From assembly GCF_003597395.2 (NCBI RefSeq), contig NC_133777.1, positions 62,154,236 through 62,218,235 of the forward strand: a DNA stretch of 64,000 bases, read 5' to 3'. The notes under the pieces were generated by a model. It saw only the letters and a program-made list of their open reading frames with translations. It did no database searches and had not been told where the DNA came from. Positions 35,520 through 45,863 of this stretch are shown piece after piece (the first letter of the stretch is position 1; every line of letters starts with the position of its first letter). The stretch is from Chelonoidis abingdonii (Eukaryota > Chordata > Testudines > Testudinidae). A program made the translations under genes and the position numbers.

Positions 35520-36650
35520 TTTCCAGGGTCTGACCTAACCTCTTCCACCCTATGACCCCAGCTGGAAGGCTCACTTTACCTAGGGAAGGAAACCAATAGA
35601 ATTTGATGTATGGCCCAAATACCTGAAACCAATGACTAATAAGTAGTACCACCACTAGAAATGGTAAAGAAACATAGCTAAGATTATGAAAAACCTAACA
35701 TGTAAACAGAAAGAGATGTTTAAAGCTATACATACAAAGAGACACTTAAAAGAAGTGGATATTTGTAAATCTAAGAACCAACCCGACCCCTCATCCCCCC
35801 AAATATTGCAGCTGGAAGGAAGCCTTACCCGTATCCCTCTGCTTTCCTCAAAGCTCATCTTACCTAGGGAGGGAGACAAAACAATCTAGTATATGGCCCA
35901 GACCCCCTAAACCAAGGCCTGATAAGTAGTACAACCCCTAGAAATGATAAACTACAGATATAACAAAACAAAATACATCTAAACAAATATAAGAGAGAGA
36001 GATTTTTAAATATATGCAGTAAGATATGTTACAGGAAAAATGATCTAATGTGAACTAAAGAGCCCCAGTACATTTTAATTAGAAAGGGTTCTGAGCCAAG
36101 CCTCTGGGCTGCCCCTAGTCCATCCTTGCTTAGGGCAGGAAACCACTATGATTTAGTACCTGGCCGAGAACCCCTAAGCCGGAAGCCTGATATGTAGAGC
36201 CACCCCTAAAATGATGAAATACAACTAAAAGCATGAGAGCAACTAAAATGTAAAAAGCTGTTTTAAAATATATACAGAGAGACCTATTAAAGGACCTGGA
36301 TGTTTGTAAATCTAAATGTGAACTCAACACAATAACATGTTTTCCCACCTGTATAATTATAGAGGACCCTGATCCTAGCCTGCTATTATCCCAGCATCCT
36401 GATCAACTTGCAATAAGAACTAATAGGATTTATTATATGCCCCCAGTTGCCTAAGCAAGTGCCTTAAATGGTAGTGCCACCCCTAGGAATAAAAAAGAAC
36501 TTCAGCAAAACCCAGGAAAAATATAAGAAACGCTAAAATGTAAAAAGAGAACAAGATGGGTGTTCTAAAATGTGTGCAAAGCGAGTGGTTAAATGAGGGG
36601 GAAACAGTTTGTAAATCTAAGTGTTGACTAAAAACACAGCAACATGTTTT
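35520..36650. repeat. Four-unit, highly diverged tandem repeat, period about 275 bp
   Basis: Four landmarks recur in the same order. The anchor gtagtaccaccactag-like motif is at 35643, 35926, 36194 and 36471, so the spacings are 283, 268 and 277. Each unit also has a tctggaagg/cctagggagg-like start, a 'ggaaacca.taga.t' and 'tatggcccaa.acc' part, an 'aaatgtaaacag..gatgtttaaa' part and a 'tatatacagagaga' part, ending near 'gtttgtaaatctaa'. Units 3 and 4 also share 'caacatgttttccc'. Identity between units is low, so the array is old. It is not part of any repeat family I recognise, and no coding frame runs through it. Confidence 0.75.
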
Positions 36651-37643
36651 CCCTTATGCCTAATTGGAAAGAAAATTGTAAAATAGTTAGGTATTTATAA
36701 TGATACACATTTGTTCTTAGATAGCAAATATTAGGGTTTTTATTTAAAGGTAAAAGAATTGTTGAAATCCTTGCATTCGTACTAAGAGGGAGCAAACACA
36801 GATAGTAATGGAATACAGTAGAGCTGTAGTTTTGAAGCCTATTGGGGCTTGTATTTTTTTAAAATTGGTTCATCACATTTGGCCCATCTTTCCTGAATTG
36901 TTAATCAAATATAGGCAAATAAGTCACTCCATTTCTCTTAAATCTTTTATGTTGGTTCTGTGTTTTTACAACTAAAGTGGTACTAAATCTATTTCTAATC
37001 AAGAGACGGGGGACTGCAGGGGATGACAGGTGGCTTCAGGCTGAGAAGGGCATCTCAGTAGTTCATTCTGCCATTCCTTTGGCAGCTGCTGCACTGTGCA
37101 TCAGTGCTCCTGCCCAGGTGCTGGTGCCCAGTCTCATCCTCCACCCTAGTGGCTGGTGCCCTTTGTGCTCTCCTGCCCTCCAATCCAGGTGTCGTGTCCT
37201 CCACCCTGGTAGCAGATGCACATGCTCTTCATTCCCCTCCTCCAGGTTCGGTGTCTCCATCATGACCCATGATGTCTGGATGGTAGGACCAGGCTGGGCT
37301 GGGGAGTCCTACCTGCTATCTGGTCACCAACCTTCTCTCGTGTGCGATGGACCAGTGGCCACTCGAGTCTGTCCTCCACAGGGGTGGAACATAGCTGGGT
37401 CCTGCTCTGCTCTTACCTCCACAAAATATTGTGAGAGCAGAAAACATTAGGGGGTGGGGGAAGGGAGGAGAAACATAGATCTGCTCTCCCCAGTATGTCC
37501 ATTGTGGGAGCACTACTCTCTGGTTCCACTATCTCTGTATAGAGAAGCTGTCATGAGGTTGCAGCACTCCATTGTAACAAAGATACCTGAAAATAGCTTT
37601 CGTAAGACAAAGAGAATTGGTGATAATGACTGAAGTACTATTA
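36651..37643. other. Intergenic stretch, no gene called
   Basis: The region 37000-37450 is GC-richer and contains a 157-codon plus-strand frame (36977-37450). It has no family motif, uses low-complexity Cys/Pro/Ser-rich peptides and overlaps minus-strand frames of similar quality. I treat it as chance. Confidence 0.5.
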
Positions 37644-37951
37644 CGGGGGTAGGTAACCTATGGCACATATGCCGAAGGCGGCACGCGAGCTGATTTTCAG
37701 TGGCACTCACACTGCCCGGTTCCTGGCTACCAGTCCGGGGGGCTCTGCATTTTAATTTAGTTTTAAATGAAGCTTCTTAAATATTTAAAAAACCTTATTT
37801 ACTTTACATACAACAATAGTTTAGTTATATTTTATAGACTTATAGAAAAAGACCTTCTAAAAATGTTAAAATGTATTACTGACGCGCAAAACCTTAAATT
37901 AGAGTGAATAAATGAAGATTCGGCACACTTCTGAAAGGTTGCCAACCCCTG
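37644..37951. mobile_element. hAT MITE (308 bp), same family as 5909-6220
   Basis: Opens CGGGGGTAGGTAACC and closes GTTGCCAACCCCTG. The body is collinear with the 5.9-kb copy: gaaggcggcacgcgagc, tgcattttaatttagtttta, then the AT-rich tail with acaatagtttagttatattt. The flanking octamers TACTATTA and TAATAGTA agree at 6 of 8 positions when read directly, so the target duplication is partly eroded. Confidence 0.87.
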
Positions 37952-38494
37952 TAATAGTAGAAAGTCTGCACAGATATGATGGGAGACTTCTCCCTCCCTT
38001 CCCCACTCTTTATACAAAGCTTTGATAAGATTAATGTCTTCTAGTAGCTGTCTTTGTGGAAAAGTGAAGGAATATGCCCTTTTTACTTAATAGAAAAGCT
38101 TTTCCAGTTTATAATCCACAACATTGTTTTAGAAAACAATATATGTGCAGGCAAACGCACACCCAGAGCCCATGTGAAAACAGGGCAGTCAACACAGAAC
38201 ATTAAATAGACACACAGAGAGAAACCAAACTAAAAGTCATGATAGCCCATCATGCATACTTGAAAAGTCTGCATAGATTCTTGCACATGCATAAAGTACA
38301 TGCACAGACATGACACAAAGTATACCAGGACACCAGGCCTCTATTCAGTCATCTGTCCATCCAGTTAATTAAAACAGATCCAGGCACATTGTTATGGGGT
38401 TGAAGAATTGAGAAAACCATTAGACAGCACTGAACAGAGAAGTGTTTTGCCCTAGCAACTTCGATATTTTTTGTTCCAACAACTTAATCTAGAG

Positions 38495-40676
38495 CAGGGG
38501 TTGGCAACCTATGGCACGCGTGTCAAAGATGGCACGTGAGCCAATTTTTAATGGCACATGGCTGTCTGCTGGGACTCCCCCCGTGCCATTAAAAATCCTG
38601 CCCGGCGCGGTAAGCTGTGGGCTCCATGGTCTTGGGCTGGAACACCGGCTGAGCGCAGCAGGCCGCCAGCCCCTCCCCTCCCCTGGAGCCCTGCCACTGC
38701 GCACACAGAGCTCTGGGGGCCAGGGCTGTGCGCTCCCACGGGGCAGCATTTGGCTCCACAGTGAGGGAAAGACGCTCCCCGCTGACCCAGGCCCTGCCAG
38801 CACGCGTGCAGCGCTCTGAGGGGTGGGGCTGTGCGCTCCTGCGGAGTAGTGTATCTGGCTCTGCTTGGAGCCTCATGGTAATGGGTCCAGGGCTGGGGAG
38901 GGTGGATAAGGTGTGGGGGCAGTCAGGGGACAGGGGAGGGGTGGGGTTTGTAATAGGAGGGCAGTGAGACTCCGGGGGGGAGGTCTCTGGAGGGGGAGTC
39001 AAGGAGCAGGGAGGGTGGATGGGCATGGGAGGTTACCGGGGTGTTAGGGGAAGGGAGTGGAGAGGGGTCAGGGCATCCAGGGGAGAGGCAGGGGGTAGGT
39101 CCTGGGGGGGCATTAGCGTGGGGGTGTCTCTGGAAGGGGGTCAGGGCAAGGATCTGGGGGGGTTGGATGAGTCAGAAGTCGGGGGAGCTTCAGGAGGCAA
39201 GGGTTGAGAGGGTTGCAGCAGGCAGGGAGTGAGGGAGGGGCTGTGTATGGGTGTGGAGTTCTTGGGGTTCTGTGCAGGGCAGGGAGCGATTTGAATAGGG
39301 GCATGCGGCAGTCCCAGGGATTTGTCTGGAGGTGGGTGTGGATAAGGAGTGGTGCAGTCAGGTGACAGGTAGGGGGTATGGGGGGTCCTATGCGGGGCAG
39401 TCAGGGGACAGAGAGCAGGGAGGTTTAGACTAAGGGTAGTGGGATCCTAGGGGCAGTTGAGGCAGTGGGTTACCAGAGAGGAGGTAGTCTGGGACAAGGA
39501 GCGAGGGTTGGGGTTTGTGAGGCGGGGCAGTCACCCAACCTCTGCCCTGGCCCTGACCCCACACAAGCCTCTGCCCTGAGCCGCCACACGTACCCCAGGC
39601 CCTGGCCCTGAGCCCATGTACCTCCCTCATACCACGCCAGAACCTTCTGTTGATTCTTCACCCCTCCACAACCCAGCTGACTCTCGTGTCCCCACATAAC
39701 CAGCCCCCATCTGCCCTGACACCTTCCCTCCATCAGTATGCCCCAGCACCTGATTCTTGCGGACCTCCAACATCCCCTGCCACCCCATCCCATGTGCAGC
39801 CAAAACCACCCCCCGTTGCAAAAACAATTGTCCCCCCCAAACGCCCCACCCAAACCCCCCCCCTGCAGGCCACCAAATTTACAAAGGGGGAAAGCTTTTT
39901 TCCTTTGCACCTTCGCCACTCGAATTCCCATCCTGCACCCGCTGTACATGAATGGGATCTGCACCAAGGGTACGTGGTGCCTGATACCTAAAACTCCTGC
40001 ACCAACTCTGGCCCCGTCACCTCATTCTAGCTGCACTCCGGCCCAGGGCTCCCTTCACGCCGGCAACCCTTGTGTGCTTCGGTCCACTCACGCACCCTCA
40101 CCACAGCTTGCAGAGAGGAGGACGAGAATGGGCCCCACGAACAGAGAGAAGGAGATTAGGTACCCACGATGTATAGCTGGCAACTGCTGGACCCCCAGCG
40201 ACTGGCAGCGAGCTGAGTGGATACCGGCGTAGCCGGGGATCCGTGCGATCAGGCACGGGGCGGGGGGGGGGATGGGAACCCCTGAGTGGCAGCGGGCTGA
40301 GAACCGCTCAGGACCCACATTGCCAGTCTGGGGTATCTTGACGGCTGGACCCTATGACCAGCCAGAGTTCCCGGCCACAGCGCACTCAGATCCACTGTCC
40401 AGCCGTAGGTGAACAGAAGCCCCAGACCAGCAGTGGGAGCTGGAAGGCCATCGTCAGGGCGTAAAGATTTCAATTTAATTTTAAATGAAGCTTCTTAAAC
40501 ATTTTGAAAACCTTGTTTATTTTACAATATAACACTAGTTTAGTTATATAATATATAGACTTATAGAGAGAGACCTTCTAAAAATCATTAAAATGTATTA
40601 CCGGCACGCGAAATCTTAAATTAGAGTGAATAAATGAAGACTCGGCACACCGCTTGTGAAAGGTTGCCGACCCCTG
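38495..40676. mobile_element. Long hAT element (2,182 bp) with GC-rich interior and exact TSD
   Basis: Ends CAGGGGTTGGCAACC and GGTTGCCGACCCCTG are inverted. The 8-bp flanks ATCTAGAG (38487-38494 and 40677-40684) match exactly. The first roughly 75 bp and last roughly 210 bp are the same as in the 312- and 308-bp copies. The 1.9-kb interior is instead GC-rich: two related 'gctctg..ggggctgtgcgctcc' blocks near 38705 and 38810, a G-rich strand (38870-39530), then a C-rich strand (39530-39880). No frame inside resembles a hAT transposase (no BED finger or hATC block), so this is a non-autonomous element carrying unrelated sequence. Confidence 0.88.
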
Positions 40677-41615
40677 ATCTAGAGCATGAGGAGTGTTAGA
40701 ACACAGGGCAAAGCCTGATGACTAGGGGCATGTAACGTACTGGATCCCAACCTCATTACTGCTGATAGCAAGAGGGCAATACTCTGAAAACCCCCAAACC
40801 TATAGCACTATGATCCTTCAAGCGGAAACTGATTAACGTACAATAATGTTAGTAAAGTCGTTACTAGTGCATCTCTCATGCTCTCCCTTTGAATAACAAG
40901 CCAACAGTATAAAGCACCACTTCGCATAGTCACAGGGACACCCCCAACCATATACCTACACCACATACACAAACACACATGGCCCTTGCCAGAGGAGCAG
41001 ATACCATTGTTTTGATAATATAAATATAAAATCATGTATATATTTATATATTAAACTAAATGTGCAAATGTCTTAATCTTACATCTTCCCTTTTTTGACT
41101 CGTGGCCCCAACCCAGTGTGACTAAACTGGAAGGTCTTCTTTATGTAAGGAGGGAAACCAGTGGACTTTTTAAGTTCTGTGCCTGGTTAAGAAAGTGTTG
41201 CACAGTCATTGTGTTGTTTGATAAGGCATGTGGATTAAAGATGGAAAAGCCTAAGAGGCCGTTGAATCTTCCCTTGCTCCTCTTCCCTCCCCCCAATTAA
41301 AGCAGCTAATGAAGAGATGTTACACAGGCGAAATTGCTGGGGGCTGAGGAAACACCCATTCTGCAGACACAACCAGGGCTTGAAACCTCAGAACCTGTCT
41401 TGAGAGCCACGAAACTGATAATTGGTGATGAAAATGATCACAAGGGCAGTGCAGAGGAGGAGCATAACGACAATCCTTGGACCCAACATTGTCTGAGAAA
41501 CTAGACAGGAGAACCCTACAGTTCAAATGTCAGGGTGTACGGAGACAAGTCACAGGTAAGTTGTACATAAGAATGTTTTAATGGGTTAAAGTTATAGATG
41601 TGGGTGCTAGGGATA
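40677..41615. other. Intergenic stretch, no gene seen
   Basis: Unique-looking sequence. The part at 41115-41210 (aaactggaaggtcttctttatg, ggagggaaaccagtgg, ctgtgcctggttaag) faintly resembles the starting part of the tandem units at 35.5-36.6 kb and may be a fifth, isolated copy. No coding signal. Confidence 0.4.
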
Positions 41616-41620
41616 AGAAT

Positions 41621-41805
41621 TGTTCTTCTTCGAGAGATGTCCCTGTGGGTGCTCCACTCTAGGTGTTGGTGCGCCCCTGCGCCTTTGATCGGAGATTTCT
41701 GCAGCAGTACTCGTAGTGGCCACGCATGCTCAGAGCCTGGCCCCTGCCCTGAGTATACCTCTAGTGAGCAAGCGTGGCCGGTTCCCTCAGTTCCTTCTCT
41801 ACCGT
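41621..41805 (+). repeat. DIRS left terminal repeat
   Basis: The segment starts tgttcttcttcgagagatgt ccctgtggg and contains gtggccacgcatgctcagag and ccctgagtatacctctagtg, then 'ggttccctcagttccttctc'. The second half is the reverse complement, imperfectly, of 47389-47467. The first 43 bases recur in direct orientation at 47301-47352. Confidence 0.8.
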
Positions 41806-41978
41806 CCATGGCTTGAGACGGAGCTCGGCAGACTCCTTAAAGAATTTCTTTCCTCACCTTAAAATAACTTGTAGTTAGACAGTTTCTTGTTAGTTAGTTG
41901 TTAGTTAGTGTTACCTACCTTTTTTCCTACTGTTTTAAAAAAAAATAATTTTTTTTTGTTCTCTCAGCCACTTCAAAT

Positions 41979-42266
41979 ATGCCTGGCTCCACAGGCTTTA
42001 AGCGCTGCTCCTCCTGTAAGAACGCTATCCCTCTCTCCGATGGACATTCACAGTGCATAAAATGCTTGGGGGAGACCCATATTCCCCAAAAATGTACTCA
42101 CTGCACTAAACTAAGCTCCAGAGCGAGAAAGAACAGAGAGATAAAACTCAAACTTATTTTACTTCAGAAATCCCTAGGGTCCGCCTCAGACCCTGGCGCG
42201 GACTCTGCCTCCGCTCACCTACACAGCTCTCCCACTTCTAAAAAGCAGAAGAAAGCAGCTAAATGA
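41979..42266 (+). pseudogene. DIRS gag N-terminal fragment with Cys-rich block
   Basis: A 95-codon frame starting ATG just after the left terminal repeat. It carries three Cys-X2-Cys pairs (CSSCK near residue 11, CIKC near 27, CTHC near 40) with a histidine in the first spacer, a zinc-binding-like block usual in this family's gag, followed by a Lys/Arg-rich stretch (RARKNREIKLK) and a KKQKKAAK tail. A stop at 42264-42266 ends it. Downstream gag sequence is in other frames, so this copy cannot make a full gag. Confidence 0.8.
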
Positions 42267-42331
42267 GAACACCTTCACTCAAAGTCAAAAGAAGCCCTTA
42301 GACACAAACCTTCTCCACAGACTCCTTACCG

Positions 42332-42882
42332 GTGCTCCCCTGCCTGAGCACTTTCGACGAGCCGGGCTCCTCCGGCACCGCGCTAAACCCGCCTGTGCTT
42401 TCAGCGGCAGCACGAGGCTATGGTGCCGAGGCGACAGGCTTTCAGTTGCCTGCCTCGATTATGGCACCTATCGGCACCGCGATGAATGCGGCACCGACAA
42501 ATCAGGCCCCCCCGAGGCACCGCAGCCTGCTATTAATAGCGCGGCACTGACTATGGCACCGGCATTAACAACGCTACTTGGCCCGGAGCCAAGACTAAGA
42601 ACTCCGGTGCCAGCCCAGGTTCCTTCACAGCAATTCTATCAGCCTTCACCTTCAGCTGCCTCAGCTCTGCCGTTTACCCAGTCAAGTGACCTCCTAGTGT
42701 CTCCTACGCTGCAATCACCCTTTCTTAAAGACTGCTTCTCCCTAACGAATGATTCAGGGTCTGAACAGCCTTCCTCCAGTGAGGAGTCTGAACTACAGGG
42801 TGATGTTTCAATACAATCAGAATTCCATCCTCAGAGTCCTGTCACCCGCAGGGACAGGAAAATTGTCTCAGACTACCCTTGA
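42332..42882 (+). pseudogene. DIRS gag middle region, frame-broken
   Basis: Two frames (42332-42550 and 42553-42882) in different readings encode Ala/Pro/Thr/Ser-rich low-complexity peptides with repeated GTA/APAL-type units, ending in an acidic Ser-rich part (SGSEQPSSSEESELQ). This is the spacer of the gag-like protein. The reading change between the two, plus stops before 43021, shows decay. Confidence 0.65.
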
Positions 42883-43020
42883 GACCCTGCCTCCTGGTAT
42901 GTTAACCTCTGGATGGCACCAACTTTTCCACCACCATGGCAGTATTGGGCCCCATGGGAATCTTTCCCTCGGTAGCACACCCGCTATTCCAATCAGACGA
43001 GACGCGAACGTCCAAATCAT

Positions 43021-44034
43021 ATGACTCACTTGGTGGCACCCTCCCATTCTCAGGATCAGTTAACTCCTGCTCCTGACCCAGTACTAACTGAAGTACCAAC
43101 TGAAGCAATGCCTGAAGAAGCTTTACTTCCCTCCCCTCCACCACCCTCAGACGATTTTTTGAAATTCCAGGATCTCTTTAAAAGGGTTGCCAGCGAGCTT
43201 AGAATCAATCTAGAGGAAGTACCGGACCAACAACATGAGTTAACGGACATCCTGCAACCCTCTTCTTCATCCAGACTGGCATTACCAATTAATGCAGCCC
43301 TTCTGGAACCTGCTAAATCCATCTGGAAGGCTCCAGCCACAAGCCAGCCTACCTGCAAACAAGCGGACCGTAAATACTTCATTCCCTCTAAGGGCTCTGA
43401 ATTCCTTCTCTCACATCCTGTGCCAAACTCACTGGTAGTGGATGCAGCCAATCAAAGGAACAAACAACAGTATTTCCGCCATACCCCAGCCAACAAGGAA
43501 GGCAAATGCTTAGACCTGCTGGGTCGCAAGATGTATGCCTCTTCAACCTTACAATTTCGAATTGCCAATTATACCGCAAATCTGGCAAAGTACGACCATA
43601 GAAACTATAACAAGTTCATGGACTTTATTGAACACATTCCAGACTACAAGAAACAAAAGTTTACAGCTTTAGTTTCCGAGGGCCAAATCATATCATGCAC
43701 GGCTCTTCAAGCAGCTCTGGATTCAGCCAATACCGCAGCAAGATCCACCACTATGGCGGTGGTCATGCGCCGAGGTTCGTGGCTCTCCTCTTCTCTCTTT
43801 CCTTGCGAGGTTCAGAGCACCATAGAGGATCTCCCTTTTGATGGTGATAAACTCTTTGCTTCCATCACTAATGAGGTGCTCCACTCAATGAAGGACTCAA
43901 GGGAAACTCTTCAGTCCTTAGGCATCCAAACCCCTACAAACAGAAGGCAACAGTACAGATATCAACCTTACCACCGTCCACGCTACCCCTCATATACTCA
44001 GCATTTCCCAAGATCTCAGGATCAACAACAATAA
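43021..44034 (+). pseudogene. DIRS gag-like protein, main (C-terminal) part
   Basis: A 337-codon frame with the conserved body of DIRS gag. It starts with a Pro-rich lead (PEEALLPSPPPPSDDFLKFQ), then 'LFKRVASELRINLEEVPDQQ', then a core with WKAPATSQPTCKQADRKYF and 'KEGKCLDLLGRKMYASSTLQ', then 'MAVVMRRGSWLSSS', ending in a Tyr/Arg/Gln-rich tail that may bind nucleic acid. It is in the same reading as 42553-42882 but stops separate them. It ends 131 bases before the RT frame, as expected for a separate gag and pol. Confidence 0.82.
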
Positions 44035-44165
44035 CACCAACGCCAGAGATCCAGATACCAGCGGCGGCGCCCCAATTCTTCCAGGATGCCCCAACTTCCT
44101 CCAACTAATAAGCAGATTTGAACCTTTGGTCGAGGGTCTCGTAAACATCGTCCCAACTTCAGCGT

Positions 44166-45863
44166 ATGCACTGCCTAAAACTATCTTTGGACACCACCTA
44201 CAGCCATTTTTGCATCAATGGCAGAATATTACCACCGACAAGTGGTTCTAGAGGTCATCACAACTGGGTATTCTATCCCCTTCCTCTCCTTACCTCCCAC
44301 CCACCTCCCTCCCCATCCCTCTTCAGGGACACCTTTCACGAGCCACACCTCCAGCAAGAAGTACAACATCTCCTTCACCTGGGTGCGATTGAACTCGTGC
44401 CCGAATGCCACAAGGGGAAAGGGTTCTACTCCCCTTATTTCATAACAAAAAAGAAAACTGGAGGATGGCGACCGATCCTAGACCTCAGGAGACTCAACAA
44501 ATTTGTCAAAAAGCAAAAGTTCAAGATGGTTACTCTCACCACAATAATTCCAGCCCTGGAGCAGGGAGATTGGTTTTCAGCCCTCGACCTACAAGAAACC
44601 TACTTTCACGTCACTATCCACCAGGCCCACAGACGTTTTCTTTGTTTTACCCTCGGCTCAACGCATTTCCAATACAGAGTTCTACCATTTGGCCTTTCCA
44701 CTGCCCCTCAAGTTTTCTCCAAGCTCCTAGTAGTAGTCACGGCCTACCTCAGGAAAAAAGGAGTCATAATATTCCCTTACCTAGATGATTGCCTCCTGAA
44801 GGCCTCCACATTCGACAAGGCCCTCTGTTTCACACAAATCACCATCGAGTGCTTCCAATTCCTGGGCCTGCAAATAAACGAAAACAAATCCACATTAAGT
44901 CCTACCCAGCACCTGGAGTTTATAGGAGCGAGCCTCGACTCCACAACCGGACAGGCATCTCTCCCACCCGACCAATTCAATACCATAAAACTGCTGGCTA
45001 CAAGACTTCGCAACAGCCCTCGGGTCACCACCCGAGACTGCCTCCAACTACTAGGGCACATGTTCTCGTGCACTTTCGTGGTCCAGAACACACGTCTCCA
45101 CATGAGGTGCTTCCAAGCTTGGCTGGCCATGGTTTACAAACCAAACGTGCACTCACTAAACAAACAATTAGTCATACCTTACCGAGTCAAAGACTCTCTC
45201 ATATGGTGGACAGTCCCCTACAACTTCTGCTCTGGAGTCCACTTTCTCCAGACCCCCCCAACTGTGATGATGGTGACCGATGCATCCCTCACGGGCTGGG
45301 GGGCCCACATCTCTCACCAAACAGTCCATGGGCTATGGTCTCATTCCGAGACCTCCCTGCACATAAACGTTCTAGAACTTCAAGCTATACGGAATGCCTG
45401 CCTGTGCTTGCTTCCACTAATCAAGAATCAGCATGTGCGCATAATGACAGACAACATTGCCTGCATGTTCTACGTAAACAGACAAGGAGGGGCTCATTCT
45501 CACTCTCTTTGCTCAGAGGCCATAAAACTCTGGAATTGGTGCCTTGTGAACCACATCCGCATATCAGCTGCTTATCTCCCAGGGGTGATGAACACCACTG
45601 CTGACGAGTTAAGCAGACGTTTCCCTTTGGAGCACGAATGGGAGATAGACAAGGGAATCATCCACAACATATTTCGAACTTGGAGTCACCCAACCATAGA
45701 TCTCTTTGCAACCGCGAAAAACACAAAATGCCTCAATTTCTGCTCCAGGGCAGGACTGGGCAAACACTCCCTCGGAGACGCATTCATGATCTTGTGGCAC
45801 CGGGACTTCGTTTATGCATTTCCCCCAATACCGTTGCTCAACAGGGTCCTCGTAATGATATGA
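44166..45863 (+). CDS. DIRS reverse transcriptase-RNase H frame, catalytic residues intact
   Basis: A 565-codon frame covers a DIRS-type RT and RNase H. Motif A is SALDLQETYF (Asp141), after 'GGWRPILDLRRLNKFV'. Motif B region is LPFGLSTAPQVFSK. Motif C is YLDD (205-208). 'LLGHMFSC' follows, a feature of the DIRS/Gypsy-like fold. RNase H has VTDAS (Asp372), LELQA (Glu404), MTDN (Asp429) and TADELSRR (Asp480), so all four acidic residues are present. A TGA at 45861-45863 ends the frame, and the same reading continues past it with family-like sequence (RVILIAPSWP). The start shown is the first ATG of the frame. The true start is unknown. Whether it is expressed cannot be judged. Confidence 0.85.
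   Translation: MHCLKLSLDTTYSHFCINGRILPPTSGSRGHHNWVFYPLPLLTSHPPPSPSLFRDTFHEPHLQQEVQHLLHLGAIELVPECHKGKGFYSPYFITKKKTGGWRPILDLRRLNKFVKKQKFKMVTLTTIIPALEQGDWFSALDLQETYFHVTIHQAHRRFLCFTLGSTHFQYRVLPFGLSTAPQVFSKLLVVVTAYLRKKGVIIFPYLDDCLLKASTFDKALCFTQITIECFQFLGLQINENKSTLSPTQHLEFIGASLDSTTGQASLPPDQFNTIKLLATRLRNSPRVTTRDCLQLLGHMFSCTFVVQNTRLHMRCFQAWLAMVYKPNVHSLNKQLVIPYRVKDSLIWWTVPYNFCSGVHFLQTPPTVMMVTDASLTGWGAHISHQTVHGLWSHSETSLHINVLELQAIRNACLCLLPLIKNQHVRIMTDNIACMFYVNRQGGAHSHSLCSEAIKLWNWCLVNHIRISAAYLPGVMNTTADELSRRFPLEHEWEIDKGIIHNIFRTWSHPTIDLFATAKNTKCLNFCSRAGLGKHSLGDAFMILWHRDFVYAFPPIPLLNRVLVMI

Noticed and set aside
36977..37450. 157-codon plus-strand frame, GC-rich
   Set aside because: Low-complexity composition, no domain, no splice or promoter context, and overlapping minus-strand frames of similar length.
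39470..40232. Several 100-165-codon frames inside the 2.2-kb hAT element
   Set aside because: They arise from G-run/C-run strand bias on both strands in overlapping positions and lack hAT transposase motifs.
44789..45604. 271-codon plus-strand frame overlapping the DIRS RT
   Set aside because: It is the +2 shadow of the RT-RNase H frame. All catalytic motifs are in the 44166 frame.
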